From Corynebacterium glucuronolyticum (GTDB lineage: Bacteria; Actinomycetota; Actinomycetes; Mycobacteriales; Mycobacteriaceae): a stretch of DNA of 33,672 nt. Shown here one piece after another: positions 1 through 8,005 of the stretch (position 1 is its first letter; the number at the start of each line of letters is the position of its first letter). The notes under the pieces were generated by a model. It saw nothing but the letters and a program-made list of their open reading frames with translations, did no database searches and was not told the DNA's origin. The stretch lies in assembly GCA_022772305.1 (NCBI GenBank), contig JALFAQ010000032.1, forward strand, positions 1 to 33,672, written 5' to 3'. A program made the position numbers and the translations under genes.

Positions 1-16
1 TAGAATTAGGCGCAGC

Positions 17-80
17 GGCCATCGTGGCTCATCCTTTCAAGGAAATCTAGCAGTTGATTTGACAGGTCCCACGATGGTCG
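17..80. repeat. Short inverted repeat
   Basis: GGCCATCGTGG near 18-28 is matched, with one mismatch, by the reverse complement of CCACGATGGTC near 69-79. The arms are about 11 bp with about 40 bp between them. It could be a degenerate transposon end or a hairpin. It lies just left of the 27-bp repeat copy at 117-143. Confidence 0.4.
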
Positions 81-116
81 CCCTACCTATAAACAGGGCC
101 ACCACCGCAGTAACTC

Positions 117-143
117 ATACACCACGCTACTGGACACAACCTT
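117..143 (+). repeat. Dispersed 27-bp direct repeat, copy 1
   Basis: This segment begins ATACACCAC and ends GGACACAACCTT. It matches 5707-5733 at 24 of 27 positions in the same orientation. The two copies bracket the acyltransferase gene and the IS21 element. They may be remnants of the same end of an insertion sequence; I cannot assign the family. Confidence 0.6.
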
Positions 144-1237
144 GAGAGACAGAAAACCGAGTCAACCTTGTACGGATCCGTGCATACACGATCTGGAATC
201 GACATTCATTGCGCTCCCGGACCTCCGCCCAGAAGCACGGTGGCGATGCGAGCATATGACCTGGGACAGGGATTTCACCGCGTACTCATCAGCCCATTCA
301 TCTCGGTCGACCGTAGACCATGAGCCCTCTTTGGATACCTTCGGACACCGCTTTATCCGGCGCATCTGTATCGTCTGGATCCGACGAAGGTAGCTCACAC
401 AGCGCCGACTGATTCTCCCGCACATAAGGATATCCTCTCGCGCACAAACTTTGGCAGTTCAAGTTCCGCTTCATTCATCCCACCGACAAAGAGCCACGGG
501 AGCTTCCCAGCAATTTCGAAATCCATTGCTGGCATATCCCTGATTTTCCGTCCCGCGTGTAACCAGACCGCCAGAGTACTTCTTTACCGGCGGACTGAGA
601 ACGAGAATTTAAAAATCTTGTCCGACTAGCTAGTGATACACAGTGTTCAACCGCACGAAAAACTAAAACCGCATTCGTGAATCGGTTCGTTTGACCCACA
701 TGAGAGGGGATCTACCTAATGAGGCTTTCAGTGCACTAAATAGGGCAAAAGACACCCAGATCGCATTGCTTCATTAATTTGCAGAGCTTTGTCCAAGTTT
801 GCACTCAAAGGGACTGCCCCAAAACGACGGGATGGAAAACCGTTACCTTAATAATCTCTAAGCAAGTCTCTACTGGCCCAGAATACAACGCCAACATAAA
901 ACTAGCTAGCAGCTGCTCACGATATCGGAGTAGTTGTCACTACGACATCACAATGAAAAGGACTACGGCGCGACATTTTCAAACAAAAACTATAAAACCC
1001 ACTCCACAGTTAATATCGGATTAAGACCTCGAAAATTTGAAAATACGTAATAGATTTCAATAGGTACCGTCTCGCTGTTTTTCAAAAGGGTAAGGTTTCC
1101 CCTAATTGGGCACTGCTGTTATTTAAAGAATCCGATCTGGCACTAGACTGTCAACTTAGTTGGGAGTACTAGACAGCATCCCCACTCTAGATTTGCAGGA
1201 AAGCTCAAGAAAACCTCGACGAAAGGATTAGTTTAAG

Positions 1238-2086
1238 ATGGATATCAATACAGACATGTCCGATCTGACCACCGAACAGGAGGTTGACCTCCTAACACTA
1301 GCTTTGTACGACCTTGACAGCAGACTCAAGAATCTGGAGTCGATTCCTTCGAAAACCTCGGGAGATGAGGGATTACCGGAAAGCGGAGAATTCGCTACCG
1401 AAGAGCCCGCACTGAAGCATTTGATTGAAATCGTCAATGAAGGTCCATGGTATACAGACCCTACTCGAGACACGAAATGCGGATGGGACCGGCTAGTCGA
1501 CCCCTGGATTGATATCATGCCTTTTATCGGCGAGAAAATCCCAAGTGCATACAGGATTTGGCAGTCCGGTAAACGGTATGCCGTTAATGGTGACATCGTG
1601 AACGCGGAACGTTGCGACCGACTCAACTACTTACTCCATAACAGTTATGTACCTCACAATTGTGACTTCCGGGGGGAGATAATATTTGCTTACGGAGGTA
1701 TCGGATGCATCATTCACAAAGACGCAACCGTCCACGCACATGTCACCATTGGCGCAAACGTAACCCTGGGAGGTCGCGGAAAAATCGGAAGGATTGATCC
1801 AGACACAGGAAAAAGAATGACTGTCCCCGAAATTGGGCCGCTAACAAATATAGGAGCTTGCGCGAATATCACAGGTGGAGTAACCATCGGCGCACTCAGT
1901 ATTGTTGCCCCAAATGCGGTAGTAACTAAGTCCTGCGAACCCGGCACAATCTTAGCTGGAGTGCCAGCAAAACCTCTGAAAGTTTTAACCATGGACACTG
2001 TTCTACGCTATAAGTACAGCTTCCTTGCAGCAAGAAAATGGAGCGATGAGCAATTCCTCAATTTCGCTTCCCAGCATCTAAGCTAA
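1238..2086 (+). CDS. Serine acetyltransferase-like hexapeptide acyltransferase
   Basis: This 282-aa protein belongs to the left-handed beta-helix acyltransferase superfamily, closest in look to serine O-acetyltransferases and to the acetyltransferases found in polysaccharide clusters. Residues about 10-37 form an acidic amphipathic helix, followed by a helical N-terminal half. The beta-helix covers about 146-250, with repeated [IV]-G-x-x hexapeptides, a H-K-D-A-T-V-H segment (160-166) carrying candidate active-site histidines, TLGGRGK (176-182), and the typical GVPAKPL exit motif (241-247). An AGGA-type ribosome binding site (GAAAGGA) sits 10 nt before the ATG. The donor is presumably acetyl-CoA; the acceptor cannot be read from the sequence. 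No cysteine synthase or sugar gene is adjacent, so an orphan cysE role and a surface-sugar role are both possible. Base composition is A+T-richer than the core genes to the right, which fits horizontal acquisition. Confidence 0.8.
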   Translation: MDINTDMSDLTTEQEVDLLTLALYDLDSRLKNLESIPSKTSGDEGLPESGEFATEEPALKHLIEIVNEGPWYTDPTRDTKCGWDRLVDPWIDIMPFIGEKIPSAYRIWQSGKRYAVNGDIVNAERCDRLNYLLHNSYVPHNCDFRGEIIFAYGGIGCIIHKDATVHAHVTIGANVTLGGRGKIGRIDPDTGKRMTVPEIGPLTNIGACANITGGVTIGALSIVAPNAVVTKSCEPGTILAGVPAKPLKVLTMDTVLRYKYSFLAARKWSDEQFLNFASQHLS

Positions 2087-2761
2087 AACTCCTTACATAC
2101 AGAAAATTTTCATTTCTAGTATATTCAACGGTCACCTCGTTTCGAGTGAATCTACTCCAGGCCAGAAAGGAAAACGTTTGAAAAGGATACAACACCGACA
2201 GGACCATGGTTTTTCACCCGGAACGATTCTTTGTTGCCGCTCAAGATTCGTCACAAGATGCAGCAGCTTGACTTCGGCTTAGCTTCATTTTCAGAGTCAC
2301 TCCCAAGCCATAACAGAGAGAAATGAAGGCATAACAACGCGTAGCCAGGGCTTCATCTCACCAAAAACTCTGTTTACCAGGAAACCGGATAACGCTCGCC
2401 GGCAAATGTTAGCAGAATTCCTCATTTCCGCCTGATTATTACGCTTGGAAGCGGTTGACAGAAGTCGGTGCTGATTGGAGTGCGAGACAAGTTTTAACCT
2501 GGCCCGAGGTGACTTTCTTAATCGCAAAATTCATAAAACCAGCCTATGAGATGTGAGCCCTTTCCCCACCATCGACACCGAAAAACCATCTAGAGCCCTC
2601 AAACACAGGTTATTCATGACGATCCCCGGCAGAGTTAGCTCCATTAATTCACAACCACCAATGCTGTCCAACAAAAATATTTTCAAAAGCTCCATCTCTT
2701 GTATTTTTTGCCAATAATCCGAAAACTACTATCGAATACCTACGAGGATTTGAGTAGCTAG
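2087..2761. other. Gene-free spacer between the acyltransferase and the IS21 end
   Basis: About 675 bp of A+T-richer DNA. A 76-codon minus-strand frame (2297-2527) starts at TTG, has no family resemblance and no clear ribosome binding site, so I do not call it. I see no transposase remnant here that would be the other half of the IS3 fragment at 5414-5548. Confidence 0.5.
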
Positions 2762-2782
2762 TGTGTAACGGAGTGCTTTTGA

Positions 2783-2855
2783 GTAGCGGTCGCGGGTTGG
2801 TCGGGTAACAGTTTGGGGGCTACCCGATAACGGTTTGGGGTGTATCGGGTAGCGG
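2783..2855 (+). repeat. IS21 left-end iterons, 22-bp period
   Basis: Four related heptamers occur at 22-bp intervals: GTAGCGG at 2783, GTAACAG at 2805, ATAACGG at 2827 and GTAGCGG at 2849. The 22-bp phase equals about two helical turns, as expected for multiple transposase binding sites on one DNA face. The right end shows the mirrored arrangement. Confidence 0.8.
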
Positions 2856-2870
2856 TGTTTTCCAGCGGGT

Positions 2871-3635
2871 TTATTGTTGCTGGATTCTGAGGTTAGGGCC
2901 GTTGAGTTCGATGGTTTCGGCTCCTCCGATGAGTCTGCCGAGGATCGATTCTGCTAGCACTGCATCACTGATGGATTTGTACCAGTCATGCGCCCCGAAC
3001 TGGCTTGTGACCAGTGTGGAGGCTGTTTGTTCTCGTGCAGCCAGCACGTTGAGGATGATGGATGCGGTGGTGGTGTTGATTTCTGTGGTTAAGAAATCAT
3101 CTAGCACCAGCAGATCCACGCGTTTCAGGTTTTTCAGCAGCTTGTAGCGCTGTTCCGATTCTTCACCCCAGATCGCTAGTTGTGCTTGCAGATCATCAAC
3201 GCGGGTGAACAGGGCACTGTAATTCTTCCTGCAGGCCTGGTTGATCAGCGCTTCCGCAAGGTAGGTCTTGCCAACACCGGTGGATCCGATGATGATGAGG
3301 TTGTTGCCTTTGTCGATCCACTGGCATTGCGCGATGCGTGAGATTAGTTCACGATTGATGTTGCGGTTTGGCAGGTAGCGTAGTTCCTCTATGCAGGCTT
3401 CTGGATGTGGTGTCTGGGAGGCTTTGAGTAGTTTTTGGGTTCTGCGTTCCTGTCCGGCCGTTACTTGTTGCAGCATGCAGTAGCGGATTTTGGCGGAGAA
3501 ACTCCACTGATCAAAATCAGGGTCGTTTGCAATATCGATGGCGGCTTTCCCAAAAGCAGTCATTCGCTGTTGAGTAAAAAGACCGAGGTCATCGTCGATG
3601 AGATGCTGGTCGAAGTCAGAGTAGCTCAGTGTCAT
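2871..3635 (-). CDS. istB: IS21 helper ATPase IstB
   Basis: This 254-aa AAA+ ATPase partners the IstA transposase during target selection and insertion. The Walker A motif GSTGVGKT is at residues 117-124 and Walker B LLVLDDF at 175-181, with the N-terminal helical domain before them. Length and layout fit IstB (about 250 aa). The ATG overlaps the istA stop by 4 nt (ATGA), so translational coupling is likely, and GGAG precedes the start by 5 nt. The reading frame is intact, with no sign of decay. Confidence 0.93.
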   Translation of the reverse strand: MTLSYSDFDQHLIDDDLGLFTQQRMTAFGKAAIDIANDPDFDQWSFSAKIRYCMLQQVTAGQERRTQKLLKASQTPHPEACIEELRYLPNRNINRELISRIAQCQWIDKGNNLIIIGSTGVGKTYLAEALINQACRKNYSALFTRVDDLQAQLAIWGEESEQRYKLLKNLKRVDLLVLDDFLTTEINTTTASIILNVLAAREQTASTLVTSQFGAHDWYKSISDAVLAESILGRLIGGAETIELNGPNLRIQQQ

Positions 3636-5260
3636 TTCGTCTCCTTTGGGGTAGGTAGGCTGAATGCTTCAGCGCCACGTAGATGCGCTGATGTGGCTTG
3701 CCGGTTGTTGGCAGGTGCCGGTGTGCGCGGGCTGGGGTCGGGTTTTGGTGGTGTGGTGGTTGGGCGTTGGCGTTGTTTTTCTCTCTCGATCGCCATCGTG
3801 TTTTTCACCGCTGTGTAGGTCACCGCCCGACGCCGGGTGGTATCCCCGACAAGTTCTCGGCATGCCGCTTCAAGGATGGGGGCGTTTTGTTGGGTTTTAC
3901 CCAGATCCAAAATGTTGCGGCAGGTTTTATACCCCTGCGCCTCAATGACATGACTGTCCAGCACACTGGTGATCACAGCAACAGTAGCGGGTCCGATTTT
4001 TCGTGCTTGACGTTCAAAAAACGCCCGTGACCACAGGTTGGTGTACTCCTGAAAATAGTCCGGCTGGTGATCCACATCAGTGACATACCGGCGCGTAGAC
4101 GCATGTGACAGTGTGTGGGAACACACCAGATCACCACCGATGAAAATGTCCATCTGCTTGCCACGGATACGCACATCAGCTGTTTTACCTGCATACCGAA
4201 AAGGAACTGAGTAGCGGACACGCTGATATTCCACGTGGAAATCACGTGCGACAACACGCTTCAACCACAGTGTTTTCTCCCAACGACGTGTAGGAAGCTT
4301 ATGCAGATACTGTTTCTCATCCGTATCGAAGACCTCCTGCCTGCTGGTGTTTCTCCGCCGAAACGGAGACCGCTGGTTAATGGCATCCACCAACTCTTGT
4401 ACCTGGCATTGACAATCATCCACGTCCACAAAACCCGTACCAGCCAACACAGCAATCACCTCCGTGGTGATCACCCTCACACAGGCCTCCACAGCACCTT
4501 TATCTCTAGGATGGCGTGCCCGTGCCGGCACTGCAGCAGTGTCGTACCACTGCAGAAACTCCTCGTAGGTTTTATTAACCTGCCTGGCGCGCGAAGAACC
4601 ATCGATACGATTCGATGCCGTAGATGCGTTATCTGGAACAACCAGATCAGGAACCCCACCGAAGTACTCGAAAGCCTGACGGTGACAATCCAGCCACGCA
4701 TCCATCTTCTCGTCTTCACACACAGCGGCAAACACCATCCCCGAATACGGTAACGTCGCCACAAACACATGCAGCACCACAGGCTTCGCGGATGCCGCAT
4801 CCACCAGCTTTAACCTGGTGCCAGCCCAATCCACCTGCATCACATGACCCGGCTCATGGTGAATCACAGCAACCAGATCCTCAGCCAACACATACTCGTT
4901 GACAAGTTCGCGAAACCGATCAAACCCATACAACCGTTTGCCTTCAGCAACCGGCTGGGAACAGTACGTCAGCCACAAGGATTTCAAACTGGGCTTCGAC
5001 ACAAAACTACGAGCCCTACAGATCGCCGCGAAGTCAGGAGTGACAAACTCCTCACTCACGCTACGACGACCATCCACAAACCATGAGGCAACATCCTCAT
5101 CCGACAGCTTGTCCACATCCGCTATGGTGAACACACCCCGGCGAGTAGCCTCTGCTTTCACACGCGCCACCGTCTGATGAGAACATCCCACTGCGGTAGC
5201 AATCTGACGATACGACCGCTGCCGCACCACCAGAGAAAGAATCTTCCGAAAATCAGTCAC
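3632..5260 (-). CDS. istA: IS21 DDE transposase IstA
   Basis: This 542-aa DDE transposase catalyses strand cleavage and transfer at the element ends. I chose the GTG at 5260 because TTGGAGG lies 8 nt upstream; the frame is open further up to 5308. An N-terminal helix-turn-helix (about residues 10-40, RSYRQIATAVGCSHQTVARV) is followed by the rve-type core: QVDWAG (D about 144), VPDNAS (D about 210) and KGAVEACVR (E about 258). The C-terminus is a Pro/Thr-rich basic tail. Full length and uninterrupted, so the element may still be active. Confidence 0.93.
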   Translation of the reverse strand: MTDFRKILSLVVRQRSYRQIATAVGCSHQTVARVKAEATRRGVFTIADVDKLSDEDVASWFVDGRRSVSEEFVTPDFAAICRARSFVSKPSLKSLWLTYCSQPVAEGKRLYGFDRFRELVNEYVLAEDLVAVIHHEPGHVMQVDWAGTRLKLVDAASAKPVVLHVFVATLPYSGMVFAAVCEDEKMDAWLDCHRQAFEYFGGVPDLVVPDNASTASNRIDGSSRARQVNKTYEEFLQWYDTAAVPARARHPRDKGAVEACVRVITTEVIAVLAGTGFVDVDDCQCQVQELVDAINQRSPFRRRNTSRQEVFDTDEKQYLHKLPTRRWEKTLWLKRVVARDFHVEYQRVRYSVPFRYAGKTADVRIRGKQMDIFIGGDLVCSHTLSHASTRRYVTDVDHQPDYFQEYTNLWSRAFFERQARKIGPATVAVITSVLDSHVIEAQGYKTCRNILDLGKTQQNAPILEAACRELVGDTTRRRAVTYTAVKNTMAIEREKQRQRPTTTPPKPDPSPRTPAPANNRQATSAHLRGAEAFSLPTPKETK

Positions 5261-5318
5261 GGAAAAGACCTCCAAAGTTAACACCAGCACCCTGTGTGCT
5301 GGATGCAAACAGTCTTAA

Positions 5319-5391
5319 CCGCTACCCGACCGACCCGCACCCGTTATCCGACCAACCCGCCCCCGTTATCCGACCAACCCGCCCCCGCTAC
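5319..5391 (-). repeat. IS21 right-end iterons, 22-bp period
   Basis: Read on the minus strand, the heptamers are GTAGCGG (5391-5385), ATAACGG (5369-5363), ATAACGG (5347-5341) and GTAGCGG (5325-5319), each 22 bp apart. The two inner plus-strand units, 5341-5362 and 5363-5384, are identical 22-mers. The arrangement mirrors the left end. Confidence 0.85.
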
Positions 5392-5413
5392 GCAAAACCA
5401 CGCCGTTACACCA

Positions 5414-5548
5414 CCGGCCAAGCAACGCCTCACCCACCCCACGATCACGAGCCACGCTCCCAATCGTGGTCTGTTAATCAATCACAATCGAGGCCACATC
5501 CCGCCGAAACTCCGGCGTATAGGACTTCCTCGTCTTCTTCACACTCAC
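5414..5548 (-). pseudogene. IS3-family OrfA fragment, disrupted
   Basis: Read from GTG at 5548 (GGAGG 5 nt upstream), the frame gives SVKKTRKSYTPEFRRD, the typical start of an IS3-type OrfA helix-turn-helix protein. An in-frame TAA follows at 5476-5474. The same frame then continues with TTIGSVARDRGVGEALLGRW, which reads as the rest of the helix-turn-helix (IgsVARdlGVgeslLgrWv). The fragment ends at the right boundary of the IS21 element. It is therefore a nonsense-mutated, truncated OrfA into which, or next to which, the IS21 copy inserted. The remaining OrfA/OrfB sequence is not found on the left flank. Confidence 0.75.
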
Positions 5549-5706
5549 CTGTCCTCCAACACCCCTCCCTGCCCGACAAACCAGCCTAATCAAGTGTCAA
5601 CAAACACAGAGTAACCCCAGCCCGAGCGTGTCAAGTTGTTTGTGTGTGGGGTTTGGTTACATCTATTTGTTGAAGTGGTCTGGGTAGGTGGACTTGCCCG
5701 CTACAG

Positions 5707-5733
5707 ATACACCACACTAGCGGACACAACCTT
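5707..5733 (+). repeat. Dispersed 27-bp direct repeat, copy 2
   Basis: Matches 117-143 with three mismatches, in the same orientation. It lies 14 bp beyond the stop codon of the surface-protein gene at 5747 and marks the approximate right limit of the accessory island. Confidence 0.6.
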
Positions 5734-5746
5734 CAGTAAGGGATAC

Positions 5747-7621
5747 TCAGCTCACATTCTTACGAGCGCGTAATCCCATTGTTATGAGCGCACCACCACA
5801 CACGAATGCCAGCATCCCAATGCCGCTTAAGAACCCTTGTGCCCACGAAGTCGGCACACCGGCTAACTTGTTGTCTACCGCCTGTCCAGCTGTTACCTGC
5901 GATGGTTGTTTACTAGCACGAGAAGTTGGAGAATGGTGCGACTGTTTTAAGGCTTCGTTGGCGGGCTTCATTCTTTCTCTAGATCCCCGCGCATTGGTGG
6001 CAGACTTTCCCGATGGAGCATAGTGATTACTTTGAGCACCTCCACTACCTTGCTGGGACGAAGCTTTGCTACCAACGCGAGAGCTGCTATCACCTTTACC
6101 ACTGCCGGCAAGACTCTCCCCTTGAGCGTCACCACTGCGGGAAGCTGCCCCTTCCTGCTTAGAGCTCGGGTTATTCTTTTGTGGAGAAATTGCCTGGTGC
6201 TTCACGGCTGATTGCTGGGCTTTTGGCACTTCAACTGGCCTGTTACCCATCGCCATTGAAGCCGGTGTGACAATGGCTCCTTCACCTCCTGTTCCCACAG
6301 CAAAGCTCACATCGATGCTTTGGTTCCATCCTTCGTCGGAGGTGAAAGTAAACACTGCTTTATACTCACCAGGCTCAGAGAACTTGAACTGGAAGTGCGT
6401 GTGCCCCTGGACATCACCGCCAAGATCGAGACGTTTTCGAAGAGTATTGTCCCCAGAGTCAAGAACCAGCTCATCGCTACCTAGCGCCGCAGGAAGTGAA
6501 ACTTCCATGCGCCCGGGACCTGAAAACTCGCCTATTCCAAGGTAACCGCTGGAATCGTAGTGGAAGCCTAGCCACGGTACGCCCTGCTTTTGGGAAAGCG
6601 GGATTACCAGACCAGGTACATCAACCACAAACGCTCCTGACGGATAATCCTTTTGTTCATCCACACGTATAAAGGGTGTTTGACCTCGATCAAAGTGTAG
6701 GTCCATGTGCCCTTGTTCTAACCGCACTTTCGTTGCTTCTGCAGTTCCGCCTGGTGTTGGTCCCATGTTATTCTCTGCCGAGCTTGATGTCGGATGAGTT
6801 TCCGGATGAGCACTGGGGGAATCATCAGATGATTCAGATACCTCACCACATTTTGTTGGCAGAGCCATCTCCGTCCGCTTCTCCACTGAATGGTTACCCG
6901 TATCATTGTTATCCGTCTGAGCGGTGGAATCTACACCTGAAACATCATCAGCAGTTGGTTCTCCAGATAAAGGCTCAACCTCGAAGGTTATCGGGGTCCA
7001 CTCAGAGGTTTTTCCTGTACAGGGGTCTACCACCCGAATATCCACAATGTGAGTGCCGGCCTCAACGAACACCCAGTTAACATGCATATGTCCAATGCCA
7101 TGACGGGTAAAAACACCGGTGTGAGCTGCGACCATGCCCACTCCATCTCCAGCTGAACCAGTCAAGAACGAATACCACTGTGTGCGACTATGTGGCCGGT
7201 ATTCAAAATCAAGGTCTGCTGGGTAGCGGGACTTATCCACGTATTCAGATGAAAAACCAGGCCACGGCAGATCCTGTTCTTGGTTTTGCGGCAACAGTGT
7301 GGCCACCGTGCCAGCAGGCGGGAAGAAATCTAATCCTTGTGCTTCTGCTGCCTCACTCCAATCCCTTCTTAGTTTTGCGCCCACAGATATGATTGTGTGC
7401 TGCGGATCCAGATCACCCTGCGTATCGGTATGAACGGTCACGCGCAGGCCACCGTCAGTATCAGTTACTGCTGCAATATCGATATGACCCTTGTCCAAAA
7501 TAGTGGATGGTTCTGCAGCCTCTGGCCCATCTGAGGTGGCGGCGACAGCGTAGCTTTCCCCACCCATAGTAAGGATAACAATGAGGCTCAGTACGGCGAA
7601 GATCTTTTTAAAAAAAGGCAT
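5747..7621 (-). CDS. Surface-anchored protein with two TIGR03769-type modules
   Basis: A 624-aa secreted protein. I chose the ATG at 7621 because GGAAGGA lies 11 nt upstream and a good Sec signal peptide then begins at residue 1 (FFKK, hydrophobic core 7-20, cleavage near AVA-A at 28); the frame is open up to 7657. Module 1 (about 45-217) starts GHIDIAAV and ends with HMHVNWVF and a beta-rich tail. Module 2 (about 304-443) starts GHMDLHF and has HTHFQFKF. Both fit the actinobacterial surface-anchored / choice-of-anchor M family. A Ser/Gly/Gln-rich stalk (444-590) leads to a C-terminal membrane helix (595-617) and a short basic tail; there is no LPxTG motif, so it is probably membrane-held rather than sortase-linked. 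It lies downstream of a related gene (8006-10492). Function is unknown; the family context suggests metal or ligand capture. Confidence 0.8.
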   Translation of the reverse strand: MPFFKKIFAVLSLIVILTMGGESYAVAATSDGPEAAEPSTILDKGHIDIAAVTDTDGGLRVTVHTDTQGDLDPQHTIISVGAKLRRDWSEAAEAQGLDFFPPAGTVATLLPQNQEQDLPWPGFSSEYVDKSRYPADLDFEYRPHSRTQWYSFLTGSAGDGVGMVAAHTGVFTRHGIGHMHVNWVFVEAGTHIVDIRVVDPCTGKTSEWTPITFEVEPLSGEPTADDVSGVDSTAQTDNNDTGNHSVEKRTEMALPTKCGEVSESSDDSPSAHPETHPTSSSAENNMGPTPGGTAEATKVRLEQGHMDLHFDRGQTPFIRVDEQKDYPSGAFVVDVPGLVIPLSQKQGVPWLGFHYDSSGYLGIGEFSGPGRMEVSLPAALGSDELVLDSGDNTLRKRLDLGGDVQGHTHFQFKFSEPGEYKAVFTFTSDEGWNQSIDVSFAVGTGGEGAIVTPASMAMGNRPVEVPKAQQSAVKHQAISPQKNNPSSKQEGAASRSGDAQGESLAGSGKGDSSSRVGSKASSQQGSGGAQSNHYAPSGKSATNARGSRERMKPANEALKQSHHSPTSRASKQPSQVTAGQAVDNKLAGVPTSWAQGFLSGIGMLAFVCGGALITMGLRARKNVS

Positions 7622-8005
7622 GAGCGAAAGATTCCTTCCAGTGAAGTTAACTGTCAAAGCTGACCGAGCGATAACTTAAAATGCCAAACGTGAGCTTTCA
7701 GCATTACTAAGGGTGCATACCTCCAGAAGCGTTCGAGACTCTGAGCACAACGCATTTCACAATTAAGAAAGGCCTGTACCCTTGAAGCCAACAAAACAAC
7801 CGCTTGAGGGGATTCTGTTTCATAGATACTTTTACACGAAAGCAGAGATGGCCATACTGAACGGAAGGCTGAGTAGAGTGACCTGCGTCTTAGGCCTAAA
7901 CGGGTTCCGGAGATACAACTCGCTGCGTAGAGACCAATCACCGTATAAAAACAGTTTTGCCCACGGGTCTCACCAATCATCTGCATTACCTCCGCATTAT
8001 CCTCG
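7622..8005. other. 384-bp spacer between the two surface-protein genes
   Basis: A 128-codon minus-strand frame spans most of the gap but overlaps both neighbours, has no protein-like family features and no good ribosome binding site, so I reject it. I see no clear terminator or operator. The length of the gap suggests the downstream gene may have its own promoter. Confidence 0.4.

Larger units (their letters stand above)
1..1237. other. Gene-poor, A+T-richer stretch, no convincing gene
   Basis: About 1.2 kb with no coding region I can support. Short open frames exist on both strands, but their translations are rich in Ser, Arg and Cys, lack ribosome binding sites and match no family I recognise. 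An open but start-less plus-strand frame runs from about 329 to 629 and is also unconvincing. The stretch contains a copy of a 27-bp dispersed repeat (117-143) and an inverted repeat (about 17-80). Composition and emptiness suggest decayed mobile or accessory DNA. Part of it (1150-1237) should hold the promoter of the acyltransferase gene that follows. Confidence 0.5.
2762..5412 (-). mobile_element. IS21-family insertion sequence (istA-istB), apparently intact
   Basis: An element of about 2.65 kb with both IS21 genes intact in the usual order, istA then istB, on the minus strand. The terminal sequences match each other in inverted orientation: GTGTAACGG, then a spaced TTTTG and GTAGCGG, on the left from about 2763 and on the right (reverse complement) from about 5411. 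Inside each end lie four short iterons spaced exactly 22 bp apart, the multiple terminal repeats expected for IS21. The exact outer base is uncertain by 1-3 bp because the two ends differ by one nucleotide. I see no matching target-site duplication, so the flanks may have rearranged after insertion. Confidence 0.9.

Noticed and set aside
142..425. Overlapping 80-90 codon frames on both strands near the left edge
   Set aside because: No ribosome binding site, no family resemblance, and equally long frames on both strands; typical chance frames in non-coding DNA.
475..699. 74-codon minus-strand frame
   Set aside because: No recognisable motif, poor composition and no start context.
2297..2527. 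76-codon minus-strand frame
   Set aside because: Starts at TTG without a ribosome binding site and has no family features.
5319..5391. Tandem 22-bp repeats considered as a CRISPR array
   Set aside because: The units are contiguous with no spacers, lie at the end of an IS21 element and are mirrored at the other end.
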